DNA of 64,000 nt. Origin: Actinomadura roseirufa (GTDB taxonomy: Bacteria > Actinomycetota > Actinomycetes > Streptosporangiales > Streptosporangiaceae). The number at the start of each line of letters is the position of its first letter. Position 1 is the first letter of the stretch. The position numbers were made by a program, and so were the translations under genes. Shown here one piece after another: positions 33,213 to 41,526 of the stretch. Location of the stretch: assembly GCF_900659635.1 (NCBI RefSeq), contig NZ_CAACVB010000008.1:17958-81957 (forward strand). Direction: 5' to 3'. Under the pieces are notes generated by a model. It was not told where the DNA came from, did not search any database, and saw nothing but the letters and a program-made list of their open reading frames with translations.

Positions 33213-34472
33213 TCAGGACAGGTATACGGAGACGCCCATCGCCTCGTACATTCCCGCCACGGGGGTGAACAAGTCCCGACTCTTGAGGTTGATGCGCTTT
33301 TCGCCCGAGAGGATGCCATAGGCGTCATTTCCCCAGTACCAGGGGCCGCCGCTGTCACCCTTCCTCGTCGGCGCGTTGGTCACAGCGGTCAGGCCGCAGT
33401 ACTTGGGGAGCCCCGGGTACTTGATGCACTGTCCGTTCTTGTAGACCTTGGTGCATTTGGCGTTGGTGGTGCGGCCGTAGTTACAGATCTTTTGACCGGA
33501 CTTGGGCCACTTATACAGGTTGACCTTACGGGTCTTATTCGGGGCGTAGTAGAACCAGGGAACGGCCTTGTATCTACCCGGGGAGTACCATGCCATGTCG
33601 CCGTAACGACCCCCGTGGGAGCCGCGGAGGCTGATGGTCGTGGATCGCCCTTGGTGATTGTGGTTGTAGAACTGGAACCGCGAGTTTCCCGACGCGCAAT
33701 GATGGGCGGTGGCGATGCCCAGTGTCCTGCCTTTCCGGACGGTGAAGGCTGCGGTGCATGCTCCATTGCCGTTAAGAAAGCCGCCGCCGTACATGTTAAT
33801 CTTCGGACCAGCTTCCACCTTGTCGGTGAGGGTGACGTTGACGGTGATCGGAGAACCGATCCGGCTTCTCACCGGCTGGAGGCGGGAGAGCAACCGTCGG
33901 CGTCCGGGCTTGTCAAGCGGCGTGCGTGGGGCCGCGGAGATATTGATCGCTCCGCTGGTGATCTCGTATCCGCCCTCGGCCGTGCCGACGTCGGCGTGGT
34001 CGGCGACGCGGGAGAAGTTGTTGACGGTGGCGTCGTTCAGTTCCTTCTCGGAGAAGCCCTTGTTTCCGATGAGCCTGACCGGCACCGGCAGCGTGCGCGC
34101 CAGTGTGATCGCTTCAGGCGGGATCGGGCCTTTGAAGCCGATCCACGCCCCGCTACCCTCGCCGGTGATCTCGGATCCCGAATAGGATCCCGGATGCTTG
34201 GCCTGGAGCTTGTCGGCGACGTTCACGAAGGAGTTCTGCCAGCCCCAACGCCGAACCGCCTCCTTAAAGCTGATTCCGTCGCTCTGCGCGACGAGCTTCA
34301 GGTCCTCCAGTTCGGCTGGCGCCGGCTTCGCCGGACGAGTCCTCGCAGGTTGCACCGTGACGATAACGGGCTTCGTCCCTGGCGTTCCTGGCGCGGCTAA
34401 CGTGACCGGTCCTGTGGCCGAAACCAGTGACACAGTCATAACGAGCGAGGTCAATGCAGCCCGGATCCGCAT
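33213..34472 (-). CDS. Secreted trypsin-like (S1 family) serine protease
   Basis: A 419-residue exported protein: signal peptide (RAALTSLVMTVSLVSATGPV), a long pro-region of about 200 residues, then a chymotrypsin-like domain. The catalytic set is His in GIATAHHCASG, Asp in RYGDMAWYSPG and Ser in TRKGDSGGPWYWG. Several cysteines probably pair. Streptogrisin-type proteases have the same architecture, but the catalytic domain here is more divergent. The ATG at 34472 follows AGGGAGCTT. Transposase remnants of opposite orientation lie on both sides of this gene and its downstream lipoprotein. Confidence 0.85.
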   Translation of the reverse strand: MRIRAALTSLVMTVSLVSATGPVTLAAPGTPGTKPVIVTVQPARTRPAKPAPAELEDLKLVAQSDGISFKEAVRRWGWQNSFVNVADKLQAKHPGSYSGSEITGEGSGAWIGFKGPIPPEAITLARTLPVPVRLIGNKGFSEKELNDATVNNFSRVADHADVGTAEGGYEITSGAINISAAPRTPLDKPGRRRLLSRLQPVRSRIGSPITVNVTLTDKVEAGPKINMYGGGFLNGNGACTAAFTVRKGRTLGIATAHHCASGNSRFQFYNHNHQGRSTTISLRGSHGGRYGDMAWYSPGRYKAVPWFYYAPNKTRKVNLYKWPKSGQKICNYGRTTNAKCTKVYKNGQCIKYPGLPKYCGLTAVTNAPTRKGDSGGPWYWGNDAYGILSGEKRINLKSRDLFTPVAGMYEAMGVSVYLS

Positions 34473-34645
34473 AAGCTCCCTGAACCCCCGATGTACTGGC
34501 GTTTGGGATGAAGTGAACCAGAGGGGCCGAGCGGAGATCAACCGCATTGTTCACCGGATCAAGTGACCGTCCGTGTCAGCAGATGTTCACTTTGAGAAAG
34601 TCTCCAAGTCAGAAGACGGTTGTGATCGCGGTTTCTCGGTGGAGC

Positions 34646-34670
34646 GGCCTGATGATGGCCTCATCAGGCC
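34646..34670. repeat. Perfect 10-bp inverted repeat
   Basis: GGCCTGATGA (34646-34655) and TCATCAGGCC (34661-34670) flank TGGCC. It lies in the roughly 300-base gap upstream of the protease, where no convincing gene is seen. It may be a terminator of lost upstream DNA, or a mobile-element end. Confidence 0.55.
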
Positions 34671-34779
34671 ACGAAATCTCTGACTCTTCGTTTCTCGCCC
34701 TCCCTTGACCGGTGTCGAACCGCTCCGGGATCGGGGGAGTGATGTTCTGCACGTAGATGGAGTCGGGTTTCTGGACTCG

Positions 34780-34872
34780 GCATGCGCCATCATTAGCCGC
34801 TACGACAAACTTGACCGCCGCTACCAAGCAGCCATCACCCTGATCAGCGCCCTAGTCCGGATCACCACGGCA
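34780..34872 (+). pseudogene. C-terminal remnant of an IS5-type transposase
   Basis: The plus strand encodes IISRYDKLDRRYQAAITLIS then ALVRIT, which matches the end of IS5-family transposases (typically LATRYDKLAxRYxAxxxxAxxxxxL). The preceding catalytic part is absent. Together with 32460-32562 on the other strand it brackets the protease/lipoprotein pair. Confidence 0.6.
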
Positions 34873-35015
34873 TCTGCCGGACCGGCCCTGGCAATGCGCA
34901 TCGCGACAGGCGCCGGGCAGGTGTCCGGGCCCGGGGCGGCTCGACTCCGGGCCGGGCCTTGCCCGATGCGCGCCAGTTCTGCAGGGCGGGGATCCTTCCA
35001 GAATGCCCCGCGAGG

Positions 35016-35390
35016 TCAGGCACCGGCCAGTGACCGAGCATCGTCTGTCTCTCTGAGGGAGGCCGACAGGGCGCGGGCCTCGTGTTCGGTCATCCGGGAC
35101 GTGTCGTACGGCACGGCGTTGACCCAACGCTGGGTCAGCCGGGCGATCCGCTCGCCGGGCCGCTGCGCGGTGATCAGGTCGCCGCGCGATCCGGCCTGCT
35201 CCGGCCCTTGGTCCGCGTCACTCTGGCTCATCAAGCCCAGCCATGAGCCCAGCCGGTTCACATCGTCGCGGGAGCCACCGTTCCAGTTGTTGCCCGGCGT
35301 GTCGCGCACGCCGATCCACTGCATGCCTCGTTCACGCTCGGCCCTCCATTCATCCGCCGAAGCGTCCGCAAGATTATGGAAGTCGGACTA
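35016..35390 (-). pseudogene. C-terminal fragment of a flavodoxin-type NAD(P)H-dependent oxidoreductase
   Basis: The minus strand encodes EWRAERERGMQWIGVRDTPG, then NNWNGGSRDDVNRLGSWLGL, DQGPEQAGSRGDLITAQRPG and RWVNAVPYDTSRMTEHEARA before the stop. This matches the end of flavodoxin-fold NAD(P)H:quinone reductases. An in-frame TAG at about 35395 cuts off the FMN-binding half. An internal ATG at 35324 opens a 102-codon frame, but without the fold core. A second copy of the last 40 codons lies at 42715-42841. Confidence 0.65.
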
Positions 35391-36123
35391 CGGCGGACCA
35401 GGACTGGGCCTCACCGAACTGCCACGCCGCGATCACCGAGCGGGGAGGTTCGAAACCCGGATCCCGAGCGCCGAGGTAGAGCGCGCCGTTGCTGCGGGCA
35501 CTGTCCATGGTCCGGCACAGATGGCGGAAGTGGTCCCTTACTCCGGGGTGGGCGACGGCCGCGAGCCGCTGGTCCCATTCGGGGTCGGCCCCCCAGTCGG
35601 GCGAGAACGGGAACATGTGGTCGGGGCCGCGCGTCGTTCCCGTGGCCGTCCGCATGGCGTCGGTCAACGTCCCGTCGGTGTGCGCCCGGAACTCGATTTC
35701 GGGATACGCCTTGCAAAGGTCCGGTGGGGTGAGGCCGCGCTCGGTGAGGATCCGCCCGAGGTCCGCACCGAGCAGCCCAGTGTCCAGCTCGGCCACGCCG
35801 AGCTCGGCGCCGCTGCCCGGTTCACCGGCGTAGAAGACCGACCGGCCGAGGTCGATACTCCAGTGCGGGGCGATCATGTCCCAGCCTTCGAGGAGCGTGC
35901 CCAGGATCGGGATCGTCGCGAACGGCGGGTGAACAATCTCGCCGGCGGCCAGCGGCCCGACGTCGAAGCCGTCCGCGAACAGCTCGCCGGCCAGGTCGCC
36001 GCAACTGTAATAGACGGCGTACGACGCGTCCGGGTCGAACTCGTCCAACGGGCGTCCGAGCAGGATGGAGAACGCCTTGGCCAATGCGTCCTGCCAGTCG
36101 TCGGACTGCGGCGAGACGGTCAT
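35374..36123 (-). CDS. Hypothetical protein
   Basis: A 249-residue acidic protein with no signal peptide or membrane segment. GTGGAGG precedes the ATG. Visible segments include SYAVYYSCGDLAGELFADGF, WDMIAPHWSIDLGRSVFYAG and DHMFPFSPDWGADPEWDQRL, with many aromatic and acidic residues. I do not recognise the family. It lies directly upstream of a truncated oxidoreductase, and its 3' end overlaps that fragment's boundary. Confidence 0.65.
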   Translation of the reverse strand: MTVSPQSDDWQDALAKAFSILLGRPLDEFDPDASYAVYYSCGDLAGELFADGFDVGPLAAGEIVHPPFATIPILGTLLEGWDMIAPHWSIDLGRSVFYAGEPGSGAELGVAELDTGLLGADLGRILTERGLTPPDLCKAYPEIEFRAHTDGTLTDAMRTATGTTRGPDHMFPFSPDWGADPEWDQRLAAVAHPGVRDHFRHLCRTMDSARSNGALYLGARDPGFEPPRSVIAAWQFGEAQSWSAVVRLP

Positions 36124-36750
36124 CTGTACCTCCACGTGACGCGCAACGGCCAGGGCACCAACTCTGCCGCACGCCGAGGGGTGGATCGGACCGGGCGAGC
36201 ATAGCCAGGAGCGCGCAGTCCAAAAGCGACGCGCGACGGACATGAGAGAAAGCCGCGTAGAGCGCACCCCGCTGGCACCGATCCCCGCGACTCTCCTCAC
36301 AGTCGATCTCCGGCGGGCTTGAGCCGCGTTGTCCGGCACCGGCATGCCCATTCGACCTGCTCTAACAGGTGAAGCGGAAGAACCGCTGTCGGCCGACCGA
36401 GCACGCCGAGCCGCTCGCCGAGCGACCGATCTAGCAGGTCTTGACTCTGACTTATGCGAGACCGGCACATCGAATGCGGCGACTTCACGCGCCGGGCTGG
36501 ACTTCACCGGAAGAGAGGCCCGGCTAGGCCCGCTCGCCAAACTCTGGTAGCGCGGACCGCCCACAGCCCGCAGCCCCGGCACGACCACAACAAGGTCGCC
36601 AAGCGCATCGGTCGTGCCCTCGGCTCGGCCCTCGCCCAGACACCGCGTGAGTCACCAAGACCGGCGCGGCAGTGCGCGAGGTCCCCGAAACCGTCGCGCC
36701 GCGCCCAGGACACGACCAGGCGCGGCGCGAACGGTACGTCGTACCCCTGA
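36124..36750. other. 627-base intergenic stretch in the rearranged region
   Basis: No ORF here has coding character. Bases 36480-36535 resemble the leader in front of intact ORF-A (ACGCGCCGGGCTGGACTTCA followed by CCGGAAGAGA). Bases 36655-36710 resemble the ORF-A/B terminator (ACCGGCGCGG, then GAGGTCCCCG). The stretch is therefore probably another heavily eroded copy of the module. Confidence 0.45.
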
Positions 36751-38112
36751 TCAGGTGACGGCGGTCAAGGCTCGCAGCTCCCGCGCCGCCGAAAGCTTCC
36801 GCGCGCGCTCCGGGACCACGTTGAGGACGATCCGCCCAAGCGTCATGTGTTTTGTGCGGCGTCGTTCGGCGGGAATGCCCTGGATGATCCGCGAGGCTTC
36901 TTCCATGCCGGCCGCAGGATCACTTCGCGCCTCCAGCACCGCGCGGTGAAGGCTGATCGAGATCGCTCCCCCCACATCGGATTTGGGGTACCGATCTTGA
37001 GCTTCGGTGGCGCGCCTGACGTCTCCCGCCAAGGTGTAGACCACGCTCTTGTCGAACCACAACCCTTGTTCACGTCGCGCCCAGTCGTCCTCGACGATCA
37101 TGGGTGTGGTCATGTGGTCGAAGCTGAACTCGGCCTTCCTCAGTGCGGCGATCGCGTCGTCGTACCTCCCCATGTGGGCGAGAATCTGAGCCTGGGACGC
37201 CAATGCCGAGACGAGCGGCACGCTGTGCCGGTCCCCCGCCAAGCGTTCCGCGTCCTGAGCGACGGCAAGCACGTTGGCCAGATCCTCGCCCGGGAAGCCA
37301 TGACGGTAGAGAGCCTCTCTGCCGCGTAACCACGACGCGAGCAGCGGGTCGCCGGATTCATTCCCGAGCGCGCGGGTCTTGTTCCACCAGCGTCGAGACT
37401 GCCGATGGTCGCCCAGGTCAACGAGCTTGCCCGCGATCAACATCGCGTACTGCGCGGCGGCATGGGTCAGGTCACGTCGAACACCCTCGGGTTGTGGACG
37501 GGCGAGGTGGGGGGCCATCGCCATGAAGTCGGCCGCCAGCGCCGCGAGGGCGACCGTGGGCGCCTCCACCCGGGCACGCTGCGTGTGTACGCCGACCGCG
37601 TCTTCCCAATCGTCGATCATGTCTTGAGAGAGGCTCGCCCCGGCGAGGACCGGTTCGCTGTCCTGCCACCCCTGGGTCAGGGCGGCGAAGACCGGCGCGG
37701 CGGCCGCGCCTGCGGTCAGGGCTGTGACGTTCTGGAGGAGATCCCTGCGATTCACGTCGCCGTCCCCATGGTCGGGAGTTGGACTCGGTTCTACGGTACC
37801 CCCCGGTATGCCGGGTGACTCTTCGACCGGGAGCCCCGACGCGGATTGCGCGCGCCTTTCCAGCTCGTCACCGAAAAGATCTTCCTTCGTCATCTCGAAG
37901 ACGGTCGCGTAAACGTCCGCCCAGATGTCGGGAAAGTGGATGCCCTTTTCCCACCTGTAGATCTGGGCACCGGTACCTCTGACCCCCGCAGGGGTCAGAG
38001 GCAAGCTCAGAGCGCCCCGCAAGCGGCGGGCCAGGTCATACTTACCCCAGCCTCGATCCAGACGTTCCGTTTCCAGGCGAATCGCCCATTGGGGGCGCGG
38101 TCTCTGGGACAT
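36751..38112 (-). CDS. XRE-family regulator with TPR-like sensor domain (copy 1)
   Basis: A 453-residue cytoplasmic regulator. Residues 1-85 hold the XRE helix-turn-helix (RGWGKYDLARRLRGALSLPL, then GTGAQIYRWEKGIHFPDIWA). A Pro/Gly/Asp-rich linker follows (SPGIPGGTVEPSPTPDHGDG). Next is a VNRRDLLQNVTALTAGAAAA segment like a degenerate twin-arginine motif, then about 300 residues of helical repeats (LVSALASQAQILAHMGRYDD, DDAIAALRKAEFSFDH). The ATG at 38112 is shared with copy 2. Such proteins sense peptides or partners through the repeats. Its first 115 codons and promoter are nearly identical in DNA to copy 2, while the sensor part differs throughout. Confidence 0.85.
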   Translation of the reverse strand: MSQRPRPQWAIRLETERLDRGWGKYDLARRLRGALSLPLTPAGVRGTGAQIYRWEKGIHFPDIWADVYATVFEMTKEDLFGDELERRAQSASGLPVEESPGIPGGTVEPSPTPDHGDGDVNRRDLLQNVTALTAGAAAAPVFAALTQGWQDSEPVLAGASLSQDMIDDWEDAVGVHTQRARVEAPTVALAALAADFMAMAPHLARPQPEGVRRDLTHAAAQYAMLIAGKLVDLGDHRQSRRWWNKTRALGNESGDPLLASWLRGREALYRHGFPGEDLANVLAVAQDAERLAGDRHSVPLVSALASQAQILAHMGRYDDAIAALRKAEFSFDHMTTPMIVEDDWARREQGLWFDKSVVYTLAGDVRRATEAQDRYPKSDVGGAISISLHRAVLEARSDPAAGMEEASRIIQGIPAERRRTKHMTLGRIVLNVVPERARKLSAARELRALTAVT

Positions 38113-38487
38113 GGCTTCTACACCCTTCCGCAGACGCTTGGCATTGCCATTGTCAACGGTGCGCGACCGATTGCGCAGGGCTTTAACCCTGACGAGAGCG
38201 GCGCTCAGGCATCGAGTTGACGTCAAGCCGGTACAGATCCCCGCACGGCAGACAAAGCGACCCCGGCCCCAGTGATCTCAAGCACCGAGCGCGACATCAT
38301 CGAAAAAAAGAGGCCCGCTACAGGAAAGGCCAAGTGAAGCCGTCCTACACAGCCCCGGGCAAGCCAGAAGCCGCGAGTCGCCTAGACCGGCGCGGTGATA
38401 CGGGGTCACCTCCGCCCCGTGTCCGCCGCATCACCGAGAACGAGGGGCGACCAAGCGGGGCGCGTGATCGGCACGTCGTGATCGCGA
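38113..38487. repeat. Regulator leader copy 1 and partner remnants
   Basis: Bases 38113-38280 hold the leader of regulator copy 1, including TTGACA on the minus strand (38156-38151) and an A+T-poor block ending near 38280. The same block recurs at 39850-40020 and at 40505-40645. Between 38385 and 38430 lies another copy of the AGACCGGCGCGGTG-type terminator start. No coding sequence is seen. Confidence 0.65.
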
Positions 38488-39849
38488 TTAGGCGGTGACG
38501 GTCAGGGCACGGAGTTCCCGTGCCGCCGGAAGCGCCCGCGCTTGTGGATCGGGTAGCGCCCTGATGATCTCGCCGGCCACTCTGCGCCGTGCGGTGCTCC
38601 CAGGGACTCCTTGAACCGCAGCCACCGCCCTCTCCAACCCCTCGGCGATCTCCCCTTCCCGGACGAGCACTATTGGCCGCATCAGCTGGAGGTTCGTTCG
38701 CGTCCCTTCCCGTTCAAGGGGAGAGAGCTCCAAGGCGCGATCAATCGCGGTGTTGGCCTGCCGAGTCTTGCCGAGCATCGCATACGAGAGAGATTCGGTG
38801 AATCTGAGATACTCCTCCGGCCAGCCCCACGGAGTTATGTGATCGCCAGTGGTGGGGCTCGAAAGTTTCTCGAAGACTCCTCGCAGCCTCGCCAGCGATT
38901 CTTCAGCCCCCGCCGAATCTCCCTGTGCGGCACGGGATTCGGCTTGTGTCTGCAGAGCCGTCGCCAGGCCCACGCTCGGGGCCGGCCCGGCACGCCCGAT
39001 TGCCTCGCCGAGCAGGGAATCGACGAGAGCAGCGGGACGTCCTTCACAGGCGGCTCGGGCGGCGTTGTAGGCGTGCACCCAGATGATCAGTTCTTGATCA
39101 CCAGACGCCTCGGCCGCTCCGATCGCCGACTGAAATGCTCGACGAGCCGCGCGCAGGTTTCCCAAGTCGCTCAACTCTTGCGCCAAGTAGGCCGAAAGCT
39201 GGGCACCGACCCTGAGGAGATTTTTCCTGTGCGCTTCGGGTAGGTTCTTGCCGAGAGTCGCGCCAATCGACGCCAGATCCCAGGTGAGATCCTGCGCAAG
39301 CGCACCCGTAGGCTTCACCCAAATCGTTTGGGAGTACTCCCACGCGGCCTCTTCCCAGTGAGGCCGGAGTGGAGTCGCGGATTCGCTCACGGAACCATCG
39401 ATGCCCGACAGTACGGATTCGAAGGCTCCCGGGGGGATCGCCGTCCCCGCGCCGAGTGCGGCGATGACCTGTAGTGCGGCGCGTCGGTTCATGTCGTCGT
39501 CCCCGTGGTCGGGAGTTGGACCGTCTTCCACGGTACCGCCCGGTATGCCGCGCGCGTCGTCAGGTGGAGGCCCCGATGCGGAGGGTGAGCGCCTTTCCAA
39601 CTCGTCGCCGAAAAGATCTTCCTTCGTCATCTCGAACACGGTCGCGTAAACGTCCGCCCAGATCTCGGGGAAGTGGATGCCCTTTTCCCACCTGTAGATC
39701 TGGGCACCGGTACCTCTGACCCCCGCAGGAGTCAGAGGCAAGCTCAGAGCGCCCCGCAAGCGGCGGGCCAGGTCATACTTACCCCACCCCCGATCCAGAC
39801 GCTCCGTTTCCAGACGAATCGCCCACCGAGGGCGTGATTGCTGAGACAT
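38488..39849 (-). CDS. XRE-family regulator with TPR-like sensor domain (copy 2)
   Basis: A 453-residue paralogue of copy 1, exactly the same length. Residues 1-115 match it almost completely (MSQQSRPRWAIRLETERLDR, GTGAQIYRWEKGIHFPEIWA). From MNRRAALQVIAALGAGTAIP onwards the protein is different: a helical region with NLRAARRAFQSAIGAAEASG and ATALQTQAESRAAQGDSAGA. Only the last residues agree again (ALPAARELRALTVTA). The pattern indicates shuffling of sensor modules between conserved ends. It is read away from the ORF-A/B side of the locus. Confidence 0.85.
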   Translation of the reverse strand: MSQQSRPRWAIRLETERLDRGWGKYDLARRLRGALSLPLTPAGVRGTGAQIYRWEKGIHFPEIWADVYATVFEMTKEDLFGDELERRSPSASGPPPDDARGIPGGTVEDGPTPDHGDDDMNRRAALQVIAALGAGTAIPPGAFESVLSGIDGSVSESATPLRPHWEEAAWEYSQTIWVKPTGALAQDLTWDLASIGATLGKNLPEAHRKNLLRVGAQLSAYLAQELSDLGNLRAARRAFQSAIGAAEASGDQELIIWVHAYNAARAACEGRPAALVDSLLGEAIGRAGPAPSVGLATALQTQAESRAAQGDSAGAEESLARLRGVFEKLSSPTTGDHITPWGWPEEYLRFTESLSYAMLGKTRQANTAIDRALELSPLEREGTRTNLQLMRPIVLVREGEIAEGLERAVAAVQGVPGSTARRRVAGEIIRALPDPQARALPAARELRALTVTA

Positions 39850-40020
39850 GGCTTCTACACCCTTCCGCGGACGCATTGCGTTGCCATTGTCAACGGAACG
39901 CGACCGATCGCGCAGGGCTTTAACCCTGAGGAGTACGAAGCCCGCGCATCGAGTTGGCGGCAACCCGATACAGATCCCCGCACGGCAGACAAAGCGACCC
40001 CAGACACAGCGATCTCACGC
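39850..40020. repeat. Regulator leader copy 2
   Basis: This block is nearly the same as 38113-38280: the TTGACA on the minus strand is at 39893-39888, followed by GGGCTTTAACCCTGA, the CGCATCGAGTTG segment and AGATCCCCGCACGGCAGACA. A third, more diverged copy lies at 40505-40645. The shared leader means all copies would respond to the same upstream signals. Confidence 0.65.
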
Positions 40021-40085
40021 GCCGGGGCGGGACCTGATGACGGGTCGTTCTCGACGGGTACGCCCTGTCGGCGCGCGCCCGGGCG

Positions 40086-40180
40086 GGTACTGCGGGCTCG
40101 ACCAGGGGGCACAGATCAGCACGACCGCCGAGCAGGCCGCCGAGAACATCGGACGGACGTTCGGGCCGCCGCCCGCCTGA
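40086..40180 (+). pseudogene. ORF-B C-terminal remnant
   Basis: The plus strand encodes YCGLDQGAQISTTAEQAAEN then IGRTFGPPPA and a stop, matching the end of intact ORF-B (YCGPDHGAQIGTTADQAAAT, IGRTLGLPPA). The first two-thirds of the gene are absent. Confidence 0.75.
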
Positions 40181-40245
40181 CCACCTCACGAACCGCCCAG
40201 ACCGGCGCGGCCAAGGGCTACGCGATCGGTACATCGTGACCGCGA

Positions 40246-40500
40246 TCAGGCAGTGGCGATCATCGCTCGCGACTCCCGCGCCGCCGGATGCGCCCCCGCT
40301 TGTGGGATCGGGCAGCGACCGGAGGATTTCCCGGGCCGCTCTGCGTGGAACCATCGATCCCCCCAGAGTGCGGATTTGAAGGCTCCTGGGGGATCGCCGT
40401 TCCTGCGTCCTGTGCGGCGATGACCTGTAGTGCGGCGCGTCGATTCACTTCGTCGTCCCCGTGGTCGGGAGCTGGACTTCCTTTCGCTTGATGGCACCCT
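40246..40500 (-). pseudogene. Third, heavily deleted XRE-TPR regulator copy
   Basis: Reading the minus strand, the leader is joined directly to PAPDHGDDEVNRRAALQVIA, so the helix-turn-helix is gone. After GTAIPQEPSN and a GGIDGS piece the sequence jumps to the C-terminal RRAAREILRSLPDP, with a shifted frame in the last codons. It is closest to copy 2. Roughly 115 codons at the front and 280 in the middle have been lost. Confidence 0.75.
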
Positions 40501-40693
40501 CCCGCAGACGCATTGCGTTGCCCTTGCCCACGGTGCGCGACCGATCGCGCAGGGCTTTGACTCTGACGAGTGCGGGGCCCGCGCATCGAGTTGATGGCAA
40601 CTCGGCGCAGATCCCCGCATGGCAGACAAGCGACCCCCGGATTCGGCGAGCTCCAACCGCCGGCCGGGAACTGACCGGAGGAGAAATCCGGCT

Positions 40694-41056
40694 ATGAGCG
40701 AGGACGGCCAGGCAGGCGAGTCGGGCGTGAGTGAACGCCCGGACGATGCCGAGCACCCCGACGCCTACGCGCGGCTTGGGGCGTTGATGTCCCGGCTCCA
40801 CGTCTACGGGCTGGAGACCGTGCTGCAGCGGCGCAAGCTGATCGTGATCAACCCGAAGGCGCCGGGGTGCTGCCCGGACGTGCCGCGTCCGGCGGACACC
40901 ATCACGTGCAAGGCGCGTGAGGACGACGGCGGGCGGGCCTGGTTCTTCACGTCCTGGGGCAAGCCCATCGCCCAGGCGAACCACATCGTGGACGCGGCCT
41001 TGATCGTGGCCACCACCCTCGGCGCGCCGACGGAACACGGCTGCGCCGGTGAGTGA
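40694..41056 (+). CDS. ORF-A: small conserved partner of the XRE-TPR regulators
   Basis: A 120-residue soluble protein: acidic N-terminus (MSEDGQAGESGVSERPDDAE), then a compact domain HPDAYARLGALMSRLHVYGL, RRKLIVINPKAPGCCPDVPR, DTITCKAREDDGGRAWFFTS and a helical end (ANHIVDAALIVATTLGAP). A CC pair and a third cysteine are conserved in the decayed copy. CGGAGGAGA precedes the ATG. It overlaps ORF-B by eight bases. No named family is recognised. Pairing with a divergent XRE regulator and repeated copying suggest a two-gene unit under that regulator. Confidence 0.7.
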   Translation: MSEDGQAGESGVSERPDDAEHPDAYARLGALMSRLHVYGLETVLQRRKLIVINPKAPGCCPDVPRPADTITCKAREDDGGRAWFFTSWGKPIAQANHIVDAALIVATTLGAPTEHGCAGE

Positions 41057-41366
41057 ATCCGAGCGTGGACGCGGGGGGACGGGTGACGCGGCAGAGCCCC
41101 CCGCGTCCACTTCACCCGGCGAGCGGCTGACCGAACTGGCGACTCTGCTGCGCAGGCGCTTCTCCGGCATCGCGCCGATCCTGCCGCACGGGACGGAGAT
41201 TCTGCATCTCATCCGCTCCGGAAAAGGACCCCACTACGTCGTCTGGGCCCGCCACCGCTGCGCCTACCTCTGGTACTGCGGACCCGACCACGGCGCACAG
41301 ATCGGCACGACCGCCGACCAGGCCGCCGCGACCATCGGCCGGACGCTCGGGCTGCCACCCGCCTGA
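41049..41366 (+). CDS. ORF-B: second small partner gene
   Basis: A 105-residue soluble protein: variable N-terminus, then SPGERLTELATLLRRRFSGI, APILPHGTEILHLIRSGKGP, YVVWARHRCAYLWYCGPDHG and a terminal helix TTADQAAATIGRTLGLPP. The GTG start overlaps ORF-A (GTGAGTGA). The aromatic-rich centre is the most conserved part among copies. I know of no function for it. A perfect hairpin terminator follows at 41390, so ORF-A and ORF-B form a closed transcription unit. Confidence 0.7.
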   Translation: MSESERGRGGTGDAAEPPASTSPGERLTELATLLRRRFSGIAPILPHGTEILHLIRSGKGPHYVVWARHRCAYLWYCGPDHGAQIGTTADQAAATIGRTLGLPPA

Positions 41367-41389
41367 AACACCTACGAACCACCCAGACC

Positions 41390-41441
41390 GGCGCGGTGGT
41401 GCGGGTCGACGCCGCCCCCGAGGTCCCCGCACCACCGCGCC
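41390..41441 (+). terminator. Terminator of the ORF-A/ORF-B operon
   Basis: GGCGCGGTGGTGCGGG (41390-41405) and CCCGCACCACCGCGCC (41426-41441) form a perfect 16-bp stem with a 20-base loop. The same hairpin follows the decayed pair at 32340. Confidence 0.85.
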
Positions 41442-41526
41442 CTTCCACGGCCCGGACCGAGTCGAGCACCTGGCCGAGAGATCGGCCGGGTCGGCTGCTT
41501 GCGGCGTAGTAGCGTGCGCCAGCGTG

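Noticed and set aside
34609..34827. A 72-codon minus-strand frame starting at a TTG
   Set aside because: It overlaps the transposase C-terminal remnant and the inverted repeat, has no ribosome site, and matches no family I can recognise.
35016..35324. The 102-codon frame as an intact gene
   Set aside because: Its sequence is the end of a larger flavodoxin-type protein and the cofactor-binding half is missing, so it is listed as a fragment.
36297..36588. Short frames between the hypothetical gene and regulator copy 1
   Set aside because: No ribosome site, no codon bias and no recognisable motif. The bases look like eroded leader and terminator copies.
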